Shown piece after piece: positions 43,736 through 52,345 of a stretch of DNA of 54,276 bases. The position numbers and the translations under genes were made by a program. The notes below the pieces were generated by a model. It was not told where the DNA came from and did no database searches. It was given only the letters and a program-made list of their open reading frames with translations. Position 1 is the stretch's first letter. Each line of letters opens with the position of its first letter. Source of the DNA: Pseudomonadota bacterium (GTDB taxonomy: Bacteria; Myxococcota_A; Polyangia; Haliangiales; Haliangiaceae); NCBI GenBank assembly GCA_023428295.1, contig JAEYYV010000093.1, positions 1 to 54,276 on the forward strand. Reading direction: 5' to 3'.

Positions 43736-44263
43736 TTACTTGGTGAGCTCTTCACGCAGGGTGCGGAGCTGGGTGCGCAAACTTCCGTCGTAGACGACGT
43801 CGCCGACCTTGGCGACCACGCCGCCAAGAAGGTTCGGATCTTCTTTGCGGGTGACATCGACTTTCTTTCCCGACAACGTCTCGAGCGCGGCCGTGATCTG
43901 CGAGATCTGGCTCGGGTCGAGTGGCTTGGCCGAGGTGATCGTCGCCGAGACCCGGCCGCCCTTCGCCTCGATCATCGCGTCGAGCTCGCGCGAGATCGCG
44001 GCGAGCGATCCCATGCGCTCGCCGTCGAGCAGCAGGTAGACCAGGTTCCTGGTGTTGGGCTGCGCGTTGATGCGCTGGAGCAGGCCATCGATCACGCGGC
44101 GGCGATCGGCGCGGCGGATCGCCGGGTTGGTCAGCACGGTGACCAGCTCGGCGGATTCGGTGAGCGCCTTCGCGAGAGTTCGTAGCTCGCCTGCGACGGC
44201 CTGCCCGTTCGGCAGCGCCATGATCGCCTTCGCGTAACGCCTGGCAAGGCTTCCCGACGCCAT
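43736..44263 (-). CDS. atpH: ATP synthase subunit delta
   Basis: A 175-residue OSCP-type stator subunit. SLARRYAKAI at the start and TSAKPLDPSQI in the middle, then KVDVTRKEDPNLLGGVVAKVGD, the family signature near the C-terminus (given here in parts: EDPNLLGGVV, KVGDVVYDGS). The ATG at 44263 overlaps the atpF stop as TGATG; the longer upstream frame is inside atpF and not similar to delta. Confidence 0.95.
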   Translation of the reverse strand: MASGSLARRYAKAIMALPNGQAVAGELRTLAKALTESAELVTVLTNPAIRRADRRRVIDGLLQRINAQPNTRNLVYLLLDGERMGSLAAISRELDAMIEAKGGRVSATITSAKPLDPSQISQITAALETLSGKKVDVTRKEDPNLLGGVVAKVGDVVYDGSLRTQLRTLREELTK

Positions 44264-45081
44264 CAGGTTGCTTCCTTCCGGGCCGCCGCCTGGACGCCCG
44301 TGATGAACGTGTTGATCACCTGCTGCTGATCGGCAGGCGTCATCTTCTCGCGCAGCAGCTTCTCCGCCGCCGCGGTGGCCGCGTACGTGACCTCGCGGGT
44401 CAGCGCGGTCCGAGCGAGCTCGATCTCCGCGGCGATCCGCGCGTCGGCATCCTTCTTCATCTGCGCGGCCTGACGATCCGCCGCCTCGAGGATCCGCTTC
44501 TTGTCGGCCTCGGCGTCGGCGCGGATGCCCTCGACCATCGCCTTGATCTCGGCGTCGGCCTTCGACAGCTTGCTCTGGTACTCGTCGAGCCGGTCGGCGG
44601 CCTGCTTGCGCAGCTTCGCCGCCTCGTCGAGCGCGGTCTTGATCTGATCGTGGCGATCCGCCGCCAGCTTCTCGATCGCCGGCTTCGCCTTCCACGCGAG
44701 GAGGATCAGCAGCAGCACGAAGTTGAGGACCATGAAGATGAACGGCGCGCTCATCTCCTCCTCGTACGGCCGGCCGTGGTCGTCGAGCATGACGTTGCCG
44801 TGCTCGTCCTTCATCTCGCCGTCGCCGTACTTCCCGCCCATGATGTCTTTGCCGTAGTGCTCACCAGGGCTGCCGAGGAAGTTGAAGTGCTTCGTCGGGT
44901 CGTGGTGGTGCTCGGCCTTGGGATCGTGGCTCGCCGGCTCGCCGCCGACCTCCGCCTTGGTCTCGCTCGCCGGCTCGTCCGCCAGCGCGACGCGCATCGC
45001 GAAGAAGCTGGTACCGAACGCGGCGACGAACAGCGCGGCGGTGAGCACCGCGATCGTCAGGAGCTTTTTCGTAAAGGTCAC
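44263..45081 (-). CDS. atpF: ATP synthase subunit b with an N-terminal signal and His/Asp-rich extracytoplasmic insert
   Basis: A 272-residue protein, over 100 longer than usual b subunits (about 156-170). Residues 7-29 are a hydrophobic signal or anchor (LLTIAVLTAALFVAAFGTSF). Residues 31-112 are a hydrophilic, His/Asp/Gly-rich segment (KAEHHHDPTKHF, KYGDGEMKDEHGN). Residues 113-130 are the usual b membrane helix (FIFMVLNFVLLLILLAW), followed by the long charged stator coil and the C-terminal delta-binding part. Inferred: the 82-residue insert faces the periplasm. It overlaps b' upstream by ATGA and delta downstream by TGATG. Confidence 0.93.
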   Translation of the reverse strand: MTFTKKLLTIAVLTAALFVAAFGTSFFAMRVALADEPASETKAEVGGEPASHDPKAEHHHDPTKHFNFLGSPGEHYGKDIMGGKYGDGEMKDEHGNVMLDDHGRPYEEEMSAPFIFMVLNFVLLLILLAWKAKPAIEKLAADRHDQIKTALDEAAKLRKQAADRLDEYQSKLSKADAEIKAMVEGIRADAEADKKRILEAADRQAAQMKKDADARIAAEIELARTALTREVTYAATAAAEKLLREKMTPADQQQVINTFITGVQAAARKEAT

Positions 45082-45551
45082 GCGACCTCCCGTCCGAGCA
45101 GCTTGCTCGCCATCTTCTGGGCCAGCACGTTCGCCTCGGGCATCAGCTTGCCGCGGGCCTCTTCGACCTCGGCGCGCATCTTGGTGCTCGCCTCGTCGAT
45201 CGCCTTCTGCGCCGACGTGCGGGCCTTCTCGGTGACATCACGCTCGTGAGCCGACGCCTCGCCGCGGAGCTTGCGCCCCTCCTCGTTGCCCTTCGCGCGG
45301 GCCGAGGCGAGCCGCTTCTCGTAATCGGCGAGCTTCGCGTCGGCCTCGGCGGTCATCCGCTCGGCCTCGGCGCGCGCGCCCTCGATGCCTGCCCGGCGCC
45401 GCTCGCGCAGCGCGAGGTACGGCTGGAACAGCATCTTGTTCGCGACCACGTACATGACCAGGAACAGGACGAACTGGACGACCACCGTCCCGTCGACGTC
45501 GATCAGGGGGTGAGCGCCGGATGCGATGGCGGATGCTGCTTGATCGATCAT
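45078..45551 (-). CDS. atpF': ATP synthase subunit b' (second b-type stator)
   Basis: A 157-residue protein with one membrane helix near the N-terminus (VVVQFVLFLVMYVVANKMLF, about 23-42) and a long coiled coil rich in Ala, Glu, Lys and Arg. The motif F-x-PYLALRERRRAGIEGAR after the helix is typical of b' subunits. b/b' pairs are known from cyanobacteria, alphaproteobacteria and several deltaproteobacteria. First gene of the atp operon, with a clear promoter at 45593-45621. The membrane subunits a and c are not in the window. Confidence 0.93.
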   Translation of the reverse strand: MIDQAASAIASGAHPLIDVDGTVVVQFVLFLVMYVVANKMLFQPYLALRERRRAGIEGARAEAERMTAEADAKLADYEKRLASARAKGNEEGRKLRGEASAHERDVTEKARTSAQKAIDEASTKMRAEVEEARGKLMPEANVLAQKMASKLLGREVA

Positions 45552-45592
45552 TTGGTTGCCAACCTGCCGAAAATCTTGGCGGCGCGGGTCGC

Positions 45593-45621
45593 GTCATACT
45601 CGGCGCCACCGTCGGTGTCAA
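45593..45621 (-). promoter_or_regulatory. Sigma70-type promoter of the atp operon
   Basis: Minus strand TTGACA (45621-45616), 17-bp spacer, TATGAC (45598-45593). Predicted start near 45586 and a leader of about 35 bases before b'. It is the best -35/-10 pair in the window. Confidence 0.7.
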
Positions 45622-45719
45622 CGCTCGGATGCCGCAGCTTTCGAGCACGGTCCTGCGACAATGCGCCGCGAGATCCCGACCGCGCATCGTCGTCGGGAAA
45701 TGCCTCGTCCGAGCGAGCC

Positions 45720-46301
45720 TCAGCCGGGCGGGAGAATGTCCGAAACCACGATCTCGACATCCGGGAACGCGACCATCCGGATCACGTCGCCGCGCTGGTG
45801 GGTCGTGCGCTGCCGCCACTCGCCCTGATGACGGTCGCGATAGACCTCGACCACGTTCTCGACGTGGTTGACGACCCAGTACTCGTCGACGTTGGCCAGC
45901 CCGTATAGGACCGATTTGATCCCTTTGTCCCGCCTCAGCGACGAACGGGAGACCTCGACGACCAGATACGCCCTGCTCGGATGTTCGTGCCATCGATCGA
46001 ACTCCGGCACCACCATCACGTCCGGCTCGGGCTCTGAAATGTCCGACGCCGCGAACGGGTTGCCCAATCGTACGTGGGCACGTTCGCCGATCGTGCGGTC
46101 GAGGCGCTTCGCAATGATGTGCGTCGACTCCGTGTGCGCCGGATCAATCGGCGTCATCGGCACGACCATCCCGAACAAGAGCTCCACCTTCTCGTCCTCG
46201 AAGAACCCCTCGGAAGCCAGCCGTTCGTACTCGACACGTTTCAACGGTCGATAGGGAACTCCTGACTGCAGAACGGTCTCCGGACTCGACATCGTTTCCA
46301 T
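45720..46301 (-). CDS. Uma2-family (DUF820) restriction-like endonuclease
   Basis: A 193-residue protein with the PD-(D/E)xK-like pattern of Uma2 proteins: VELLFGMVVPMTP (about 39-51), EPEPDVMVVPE (90-100, Asp94), YLVVEVSRSSLRRD (112-125, Glu116), then Lys129 and YGLANVDEYWVVN (133-145). The family is very common in cyanobacteria and Myxococcota, often with many copies; its role is unknown. AAGGAG lies before the ATG, and the inverted repeat TTCGC-GAA-GCGAA (46319-46331) lies further upstream. Confidence 0.88.
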   Translation of the reverse strand: METMSSPETVLQSGVPYRPLKRVEYERLASEGFFEDEKVELLFGMVVPMTPIDPAHTESTHIIAKRLDRTIGERAHVRLGNPFAASDISEPEPDVMVVPEFDRWHEHPSRAYLVVEVSRSSLRRDKGIKSVLYGLANVDEYWVVNHVENVVEVYRDRHQGEWRQRTTHQRGDVIRMVAFPDVEIVVSDILPPG

Positions 46302-46501
46302 GAGCGTACTCCTTCATATTCGCGAAGCGAACAGCACGCCGCGTGCCGCAACTCGACGACATGATCTCGACGACTTCGACGAGATCACGTCCGCCGGCCG
46401 GACAAACGCCAACGACGTTGTCAGCGCTCGGCTCGCGCAGGCCCCTCGCCGCGCCGCCCGGAAATGAGGATGTCGATTGCGGCGATCCGGATCGACCGGA
46501 T
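46302..46501. other. 200-bp non-coding stretch between uma2 and the bactofilin gene
   Basis: No coding capacity was found. It holds the Uma2 promoter region near 46302-46340 and, at 46484-46502, a hairpin GATCCGG-N5-CCGGATC that touches the bactofilin stop codon and may mark its 3' end (no T tract). Confidence 0.5.
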
Positions 46502-46906
46502 CTAGCCTTTGACGGGAACCGGCGCCGGCTTCGGCGGCTGCGGCTGGCCCTGCTTCGCGGCGCCTTCCATGAACGACCGGCCCTCGAAGATGACGCCCTT
46601 GTCGATCTGCAGGCTCGGCGTGTGGAGGTCGCCCTTGACGCGACCCGGCGCATGGATCTCGATGCTGCGCTTCGCCTTGATGTTCCCCACCACCGTGCCC
46701 TGGATGATGACCTCGCCGATATCGATCTCGGCCTCGACGATCGCGCCCTCGCCGATCACGAGCACGTCGTCCGAGAACACCTCGCCCTTGAACCGGCCAT
46801 CGATCCGGACCGTGCCCTCGAACGTCAGCTTGCCTTCGAACGTCGCGCCGCGTCCGAGCAGCGTGGTGATCTCGCCCATTGCCTGTCGTGCTGCGGTTGC
46901 CGCCAT
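46502..46906 (-). CDS. Bactofilin
   Basis: A 134-residue DUF583 protein that polymerises into beta-helical filaments on the inner face of the membrane. The core at about 18-115 has regular short beta rungs: GATFEGKLTFEGTVRIDGRF, LVIGEGAIVEAEIDIGEVIIQGTV in parts, IEIHAPGRVKGDLHTPSLQIDKG. The C-terminal Pro/Gln tail (QPQPPKPAPVPVK) is typical. TAGGTT (46921-46916) lies nine bases before the ATG. No ParA/ParB or SMC partner is nearby. Confidence 0.95.
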   Translation of the reverse strand: MAATAARQAMGEITTLLGRGATFEGKLTFEGTVRIDGRFKGEVFSDDVLVIGEGAIVEAEIDIGEVIIQGTVVGNIKAKRSIEIHAPGRVKGDLHTPSLQIDKGVIFEGRSFMEGAAKQGQPQPPKPAPVPVKG

Positions 46907-47022
46907 GAGGAGATCAACCTAACACCGCGCTCCACCTCGGATCGACGATCGATCGTCACGATTCTGGGCCGGCTGCAAGATCGGTCAAGAAGTCTGTCTC
47001 TGGCCGCGGTACCAGTCCGGTC

Positions 47023-47916
47023 GTGCCTCGAACCCTCGCCGAGCTTCTCCCGACGCTCGCCATGCTCGCCGAGCATCGCGACTCCCGCCACTCGCTCGCG
47101 GAGCTCGCGCGCGCGTCCGGCACCTCGGTCTCGACGTTCCAGCGCGCCTTCTCGCGACTGGTCGGCGAGAGCCCCAAGCAGTACACGCGGCGGTTGCAGC
47201 TCGAGAGTGCCGCACTCGACCTCATCACCTCGCAACGCTCCGTCCTCGACATCGCCCTCGATGCCGGCTTCGAAAGCCACGAAGGCTTCACGCGCGCCTT
47301 CGCGAGCCACTTCGGCATGCCGCCGACGGAGCTCCGCGTCCACCACGCGCACCTCGCCACCGACGCCACCAACGCGGCGCTCATCCACCAGCTCGGACCC
47401 TGCATCGGTCTGTTCCGCACTCACCTCACCCAGGAGCCCACCATGAACTACGACATCACGCGCCAGCCCGTCCCCGAGACCGTCTTCCTCTACAAGCGCG
47501 GTCGCTGCAGCCATGCCGACATCGCGACGACGCTCGGCCCGATCCTCGGCGCCGTCTTCCAGTTCGCGGTCACCAGCGGGCTCGAGCTCCGCAGTCCACC
47601 GACCACGCTCTACGTCGAGTGGGGGCCAGGCATGGTCACGATCCACGCCGGTCTCGCGATCGCGACGGCGCCATCGCAGCTTCCGGACGGCATGCTGGTC
47701 GAGACGTTGCCGGCGTGCGAAGCGGCGGTCGCGATTCACACCGGCTCGTACGATGGGCTCGCCGATGCGCATGCCGCGATCGATCAGTTCCTCGACGACC
47801 AGCGCCTCTCGAAGGCTGGCCCCGCACGCGAGGTCTACCTGACCGACCCGGGCGAGGTCCCCGACCCCGCGCAGTGGAAGACGCAGGTGCTGTGGCCGGT
47901 TCGAGCGGTCTCGTAA
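47023..47916 (+). CDS. AraC-type regulator fused to a GyrI-like effector domain
   Basis: A 297-residue protein with a GTG start. Residues 20-108 are the double helix-turn-helix of AraC/XylS (HSLAELARASGTSVSTFQRAFSR ... VLDIALDAGFESHEGFTRAF). Residues about 140-297 match GyrI-like/SOUL-type effector-binding domains (SAGGTSYDGLADAHAAIDQFLDD region, VYLTDPGEVPDPAQWKTQVLWPV). This is the Rob/BltR-like organisation, in which small hydrophobic molecules are sensed. No target gene is adjacent. An upstream ATG in frame is absent, which fits GTG. Confidence 0.9.
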   Translation: MPRTLAELLPTLAMLAEHRDSRHSLAELARASGTSVSTFQRAFSRLVGESPKQYTRRLQLESAALDLITSQRSVLDIALDAGFESHEGFTRAFASHFGMPPTELRVHHAHLATDATNAALIHQLGPCIGLFRTHLTQEPTMNYDITRQPVPETVFLYKRGRCSHADIATTLGPILGAVFQFAVTSGLELRSPPTTLYVEWGPGMVTIHAGLAIATAPSQLPDGMLVETLPACEAAVAIHTGSYDGLADAHAAIDQFLDDQRLSKAGPAREVYLTDPGEVPDPAQWKTQVLWPVRAVS

Positions 47917-48033
47917 CGCGCGATCTCGCCGACTTGCGACCGCAAGATTTCACGCAACCGCCTCACGGTGTGGCCGAAGCGGCGCGCCATGGTTGACGTT
48001 CCATGCGTAGTGAACCCCTGGCATCATCGGGCG

Positions 48034-49437
48034 ATGTGGCGTTGCTGGGTGCTTCTCGTCGTCGTCGGCTGCACGAAGCCGAATCCCGCGGTGTGCTGCC
48101 TCGATCCCGATGACTGCGCATCCATCGGCGTGAGCGACCCCGAGCGCACGTGTGCCGAGGGTCTCGCGTGCGTCAACAACGCGTGCGTCGTCCCGTCGTG
48201 CTCGACAGACGGTTGCTCGGCGCAAGCGCCGGTCTGTGACATCACGCTCGATGTCTGTACGGCCTGCACCGGTCCGGGGGACTGCGATCAATTCGAAGCG
48301 AAGGTCTGCGATACCGAAACAGGGGCGTGTGTGGGGTGCGTCGAAGCTTCCGATTGCGACGTCTCCACCCCCGTCTGCGACGCCCTGGCTTGCCGCGAAT
48401 GTCGGCTCGATTCGGAATGCCCGAGTGGTGCTTGTGGCGCCGACGGAGCATGCGTTTTGGAAACCGACATCGTGTACGTGGCACCAACCGGCTCGGACAC
48501 GGGCATGTGCGACCGGCCCAACCCTTGTTTCCAGCTGCAGTTCGCGCTGTCGCAAACGAGTGCAACGCGCAGCCACATCGTGATGGCAAACGGCACCTAT
48601 CTCTACAACGATGGAGGTCCAACCGTCCTGAACGTCGTTGCTGCGAATACCACGGCGGCCAAGGTCAACGTTCACGGTGGTGGCTCGACGGTGACATTCA
48701 CCCAAGCCGATGGGCAGGCAATGTTCGACCTCGCGCTTCCTACCGAGATAACCGATCTTGTTCTCGACTACCGTCCGTTTGGACGAGCGGTCGTTGCACG
48801 AGCACCGGTCACTCTGAGACGCATGACTATCGGCTCTGAAACCGGAATCGAAGCTCGCTCGAGTGTGGACGCCCAGGATGTCTTGGTCGTCGCCAACACA
48901 GGTAACGTCCCGAGTCCGATCACGGTCCTGGGTGGGTCTCTTGTCTTGAAGAGGGCAACCGTTCGTGGAGGTGGAAAAGCGATCTCGGCAACCGCTGGAA
49001 GCATTCTCGAGCTCGAGAACGTCCTGGTGAGTGACGCCACGGAGACAGGAATCGATTTGAGTCAGAGCGGCACGACTGCGTCGTTGTCATTTGTCACGAT
49101 CGTCCAAACAGGCACGACGCTGACGACGGGCACGGCTGGGTTGATCTGTCCCAACAACAACACGCCGGTCCGTTCCTCCATCATATGGACGCCGACCAAC
49201 ACCGCCCGCCCAGCGGTTTCGGGTTGCGCGCTGTCTTCCAGCATCGTGGGCCCGGTTGGAGCCGTCGGTGCAACCAACGCCGATCCGAAGTTCGTGGACC
49301 TTGCTGGCGGCGACTACCACCTCAGCGACATCAGTCCCGCAAGGGACCTGGTTGACACAGGCCCCGCGATCGATTTCGAGGGCGACCCTCGTCCGAACGG
49401 CACGCGATTCGATATCGGCGCCGACGAGACGCGCTAG
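48034..49437 (+). CDS. Cys-rich lipoprotein with right-handed beta-helix domain
   Basis: A 467-residue protein. Signal and lipobox LLVVVGC (Cys at about 13). Residues 20-150 contain many Cys pairs in short repeats (CTGPGDCDQFEAKVCDTETGACVGC). Residues 155-467 are a parallel beta-helix of the right-handed type: IVYVAPTGSDTGMC start, then a ladder of ITDLVLDY, VTLRRMTIG, GGSLVLKRATVRGGG, ILELENVLVSDA. It ends in HLSDISPARDLVDTG ... FDIGADE, the usual close of such myxobacterial proteins. Base composition is lower in GC than the neighbours. The start at 48034 begins the signal peptide. Function unknown; perhaps surface adhesion or polysaccharide binding. Confidence 0.85.
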   Translation: MWRCWVLLVVVGCTKPNPAVCCLDPDDCASIGVSDPERTCAEGLACVNNACVVPSCSTDGCSAQAPVCDITLDVCTACTGPGDCDQFEAKVCDTETGACVGCVEASDCDVSTPVCDALACRECRLDSECPSGACGADGACVLETDIVYVAPTGSDTGMCDRPNPCFQLQFALSQTSATRSHIVMANGTYLYNDGGPTVLNVVAANTTAAKVNVHGGGSTVTFTQADGQAMFDLALPTEITDLVLDYRPFGRAVVARAPVTLRRMTIGSETGIEARSSVDAQDVLVVANTGNVPSPITVLGGSLVLKRATVRGGGKAISATAGSILELENVLVSDATETGIDLSQSGTTASLSFVTIVQTGTTLTTGTAGLICPNNNTPVRSSIIWTPTNTARPAVSGCALSSSIVGPVGAVGATNADPKFVDLAGGDYHLSDISPARDLVDTGPAIDFEGDPRPNGTRFDIGADETR

Positions 49438-49439
49438 GC

Positions 49440-50804
49440 CTAGAACAGGCCGCCGACGCAGCTCGCGATGTCGAAGAACATGAAGGCCAGCGCCTTCTCC
49501 TGCGGCGTTAGATCGTTACCGCCGACGCAGTGACCCGGATACGGATTCAGATTGACCGGCGAACCAGACACGTGCATGTCGGTGAACACGACCTTGCCGC
49601 AACGCTGATCCGGGGTGACCTCGATCGGCGTCGTGTACTGGAACATCTGCGCGCGGTTCGCAGGAACGTTCTGGCCGTTCTCGTTACCACCCTTGGTGAA
49701 CACCCACTGTTCGACGCGCGTGGTGTCGATGGTGACGTTGGTGGTGCGTGCTTCCTCGACGGGTAGCTCTCCACGGACGGTGGAGCCCATGACGTTCACC
49801 ATCCAGTCAGCGAAGATCATGCCCTTGGGGTTGGAGACCTCGTCGATCACGTCCGTGATCGGGTTATTGAAGTTGTTTCCATTGTTCCAGGTGCCCAGCG
49901 TGTCCCACACCGGCGGGCTCTGACCGTCACCCGATCCTTCGAAGTGACCGCTCACCCAGATGTTGTGCCAGTGCGATGCGAACACGCGACCACCGAGGTC
50001 GGCGTAGGCCTTCATCGCGTTGAGCGCTTCCTGTGGCTTGGTGTTCGCGCGCTGCTGGCCCTCACACGACAGGATCGTGATGTCGTACGTCTTCAGGGTG
50101 TCGACGTTGGCCCAGAACGGCGTTGCTTCGGTCAGGTCTCCTGAACCACCGGCGAAACCACCGGCGAACGATGCGGTGCCGTTGCCGTGATAGAGGTGGA
50201 TGCGGCGCTCGTCGCCCTCCTTGCCGATCTCGGAGTCTTCGACGCCGAGCTTGCGAACGAGACACTCCATCGTGTCGGCGTTGCCGGTCGTGATCGCGAT
50301 CCTCGGAATGTCGCCCTCGGTCCGATTCTTCGGAAGTCGCGTCTCAGCAGCACCGACCTGGTTGTCTTCGCACTGGTTGACCGTCGAGATGGTGACCTGA
50401 CGGCGCCACTTGCCGGTCGTGATCACGAGCGGGATGTTGTCGCCGGCCGGAACGTTGTCGAGTCTGAAGTTGCCCGCGGCATCCGATGTCGCTTGAGCGA
50501 TCGCCGCGCCAGGCAACGTCGTCGAACAGCGATCGCACGTTGCTCCTTCCACGAAGGGCGGCAACGGATCGCGATTGACATAGACCGTGACGCCGGCGAG
50601 CGGCAGCGTTCCGTTGGGCGCGAACACGGTGCCGGTGATCGCCGTGTTCGGCAGTCCCATCGCTCCGCAGTTCACGACCTGACATTCGATGCCGACGCAC
50701 GCGTCCGGTCCGTCATCATCATCATCGTCACCGTTCTTGCCGCCGCAGCCGACAGCGAGCACGAACAGACTGGTCCACAAAGCGGCGGAAAATGGCGCGC
50801 GCAT
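49440..50804 (-). CDS. Lipoprotein with carboxypeptidase-regulatory-like domain (paralogue A)
   Basis: A 454-residue protein. Signal and lipobox LFVLAVGC (Cys at about 19), then an acidic linker (DDDDDD). Residues 50-135 are a carboxypeptidase-regulatory-like beta domain (ITGTVFAPNGTLPLAGVTVYV ... NFRLDNVPAGD). The C-terminal part has FASHWHNIWVSG, NPKGMIFADWMVNV, RCGKVVFTDMHVSG and LTPQEKALAFMFFDIASCVGG. It shares these with the gene next to it at 50879, so the pair is a tandem duplication. AGGAGG precedes the ATG, and TACAAT (50832-50827) lies upstream. Likely surface or outer-membrane protein. Confidence 0.88.
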   Translation of the reverse strand: MRAPFSAALWTSLFVLAVGCGGKNGDDDDDDGPDACVGIECQVVNCGAMGLPNTAITGTVFAPNGTLPLAGVTVYVNRDPLPPFVEGATCDRCSTTLPGAAIAQATSDAAGNFRLDNVPAGDNIPLVITTGKWRRQVTISTVNQCEDNQVGAAETRLPKNRTEGDIPRIAITTGNADTMECLVRKLGVEDSEIGKEGDERRIHLYHGNGTASFAGGFAGGSGDLTEATPFWANVDTLKTYDITILSCEGQQRANTKPQEALNAMKAYADLGGRVFASHWHNIWVSGHFEGSGDGQSPPVWDTLGTWNNGNNFNNPITDVIDEVSNPKGMIFADWMVNVMGSTVRGELPVEEARTTNVTIDTTRVEQWVFTKGGNENGQNVPANRAQMFQYTTPIEVTPDQRCGKVVFTDMHVSGSPVNLNPYPGHCVGGNDLTPQEKALAFMFFDIASCVGGLF

Positions 50805-50878
50805 CAGAGCCTCCTCAGAGAAGAGAATTGTATCGGACACGAGGGGCGATCGGAAACTAACGCCGCACTGACCAGTGC

Positions 50879-52345
50879 TTACTGCAACACTCCGACACAG
50901 GACGAGATATCGAAGAAGATGAACGCGAGGGCCTTCTCCTGCGGCGTCAGGTCGGCCGTGCTGCACTGGTTCGGGAAGGCGCCGTTCGACGGCGACGAGG
51001 ACCCGGAGGCTACGTGCATGTCGGAGAACAGCACCTTGCCACAGCGCTGGTCGGCCGGGACGTCGAGCGGCGTGGTGAACAACGCGTCCTGGACGCTCGA
51101 GACACCGGCGCCACCGACGACGGCGCTACCCGTGGGGACGTAGACCCAGCGCTCGGCCTGCGGCGGATCCTTGATCGAAGATGCCGTGTAGCGCGGAGCA
51201 TTGACCGCGACCTGGTTGCGGGTGGTCGGAGGTGTGGTGGTGGCACCCGATGCGCCTACATTCTCGAGCCAGGTCGCGAACGACGTGCCCTTCGGGTTCG
51301 GGAGACCACCGACGCCGGCCGGGTTGGGGAGCGTGGACTCGTCGACGGTGGTGATCTGCGGAATCGAGTCGGTCTGCTGGGCGCCGAAGTTCCAGTTGAT
51401 GACCGACATCCAATCCGGCGCGCCGTAGACGTTGGGATCCGGGTTACGGCGATCGCCGCTGATCCAGACGTTGTGCCAGTGAGACATGAAGACGCGACCA
51501 CCGACGTCGGCGTAGTCGTGGAGCGCGTCGATCGAGCTCTGCGGCTTGTCGTTGATGTCGACCGTCGCGCCACCGGCGGCATCGATCCGTTGATCGCCTT
51601 CGCACGACAGCAACACGATGTCGTAGGTGTCGAGGCTCGCGCGCGTGTTCCAGAACGGCTTCGCGGGCGCGAAGTCGCGCGCACCACCTGGATGGGTCGC
51701 CGCGAACTTGTTGACGCCGTTACCGCGATAGAGATGGACGGCCGTGTCCTCGGTGCCGGTGCCGAACTCGGAGTCGTCGATGCCCATCTTGCGAACGAGG
51801 CACTCGAGCGCGTCGGCGTTGCCGGTGGTGATCGCGATATGCGGGATGTCGCCCTCGGTGCGGTTCTTCGGCAGCGTGGTGCTCGCCACCGGCGCGGCGG
51901 TGTCCTGGCACGCAGCGACCGCGGGCAGCGTGAACTGACGCCGCCACTTGCCGGACTGGATGACGATCGGAACATCGGCGGTGGCGGGCACGTTCTCGAG
52001 CCGGAACTCGCCGTTCTCGTCGGTGACGGTCGAGGCGATCGCACCACCGGGGAGATTGCCGCAGCGATCGCATTGCACGCCCGGCGTGAGCGGACCCGGA
52101 TCGGACGCGGGCACGTAGACGTTGACGCCGAACAGCGGCAGCGTTCCGTTGGGCGCGAACACTCGACCGGTGACGGTGGTGGGCGGCAGGCCCTTCGACT
52201 GACAATCGACGATGGAGCAGAACAGGTTGTCACACGCGTCGGCCGGCGCCGGGCCGGTGTCGGGCGTTCCCTCTTCGGGTCGCTTGCCACACGCGAGGAG
52301 GGTCGCCGCGATTCCCGCCGACACGACCAGTCGAGAAAGTGCCAT
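50879..52345 (-). CDS. Lipoprotein with carboxypeptidase-regulatory-like domain (paralogue B)
   Basis: A 488-residue protein, the sister of the gene at 49440. Lipobox ATLLAC (Cys about 19), a Pro/Glu linker, the beta domain VTGRVFAPNGTLPLFGVNVYV and FRLENVP, then LPKNRTEGDIPHIAITTGNAD, MSHWHNVWISG, RCGKVLFSDMHV and LTPQEKALAFIFFDISSCVG. The start at 52345 is favoured over 52354 because TAGGAT (52358-52353) lies seven bases before it. The two genes are separated by 74 bp. Function unknown, but the family is widespread in myxobacteria. Confidence 0.88.
   Translation of the reverse strand: MALSRLVVSAGIAATLLACGKRPEEGTPDTGPAPADACDNLFCSIVDCQSKGLPPTTVTGRVFAPNGTLPLFGVNVYVPASDPGPLTPGVQCDRCGNLPGGAIASTVTDENGEFRLENVPATADVPIVIQSGKWRRQFTLPAVAACQDTAAPVASTTLPKNRTEGDIPHIAITTGNADALECLVRKMGIDDSEFGTGTEDTAVHLYRGNGVNKFAATHPGGARDFAPAKPFWNTRASLDTYDIVLLSCEGDQRIDAAGGATVDINDKPQSSIDALHDYADVGGRVFMSHWHNVWISGDRRNPDPNVYGAPDWMSVINWNFGAQQTDSIPQITTVDESTLPNPAGVGGLPNPKGTSFATWLENVGASGATTTPPTTRNQVAVNAPRYTASSIKDPPQAERWVYVPTGSAVVGGAGVSSVQDALFTTPLDVPADQRCGKVLFSDMHVASGSSSPSNGAFPNQCSTADLTPQEKALAFIFFDISSCVGVLQ

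Noticed and set aside
45548..45760. 70-residue minus-strand frame ending on the b' start as ATGA
   Set aside because: It overlaps the 3' end of the Uma2 gene and contains the atp promoter; composition is not protein-like.
46361..46386. Hairpin GATCTCG...CGAGATC upstream of uma2
   Set aside because: Seven-base stem without other signals; such repeats are expected in GC-rich sequence.
50865..50878. Palindrome GCACTG-GT-CAGTGC beside the stop at 50879 as a terminator
   Set aside because: The loop would be too small and there is no T tract; left as an unexplained palindrome.
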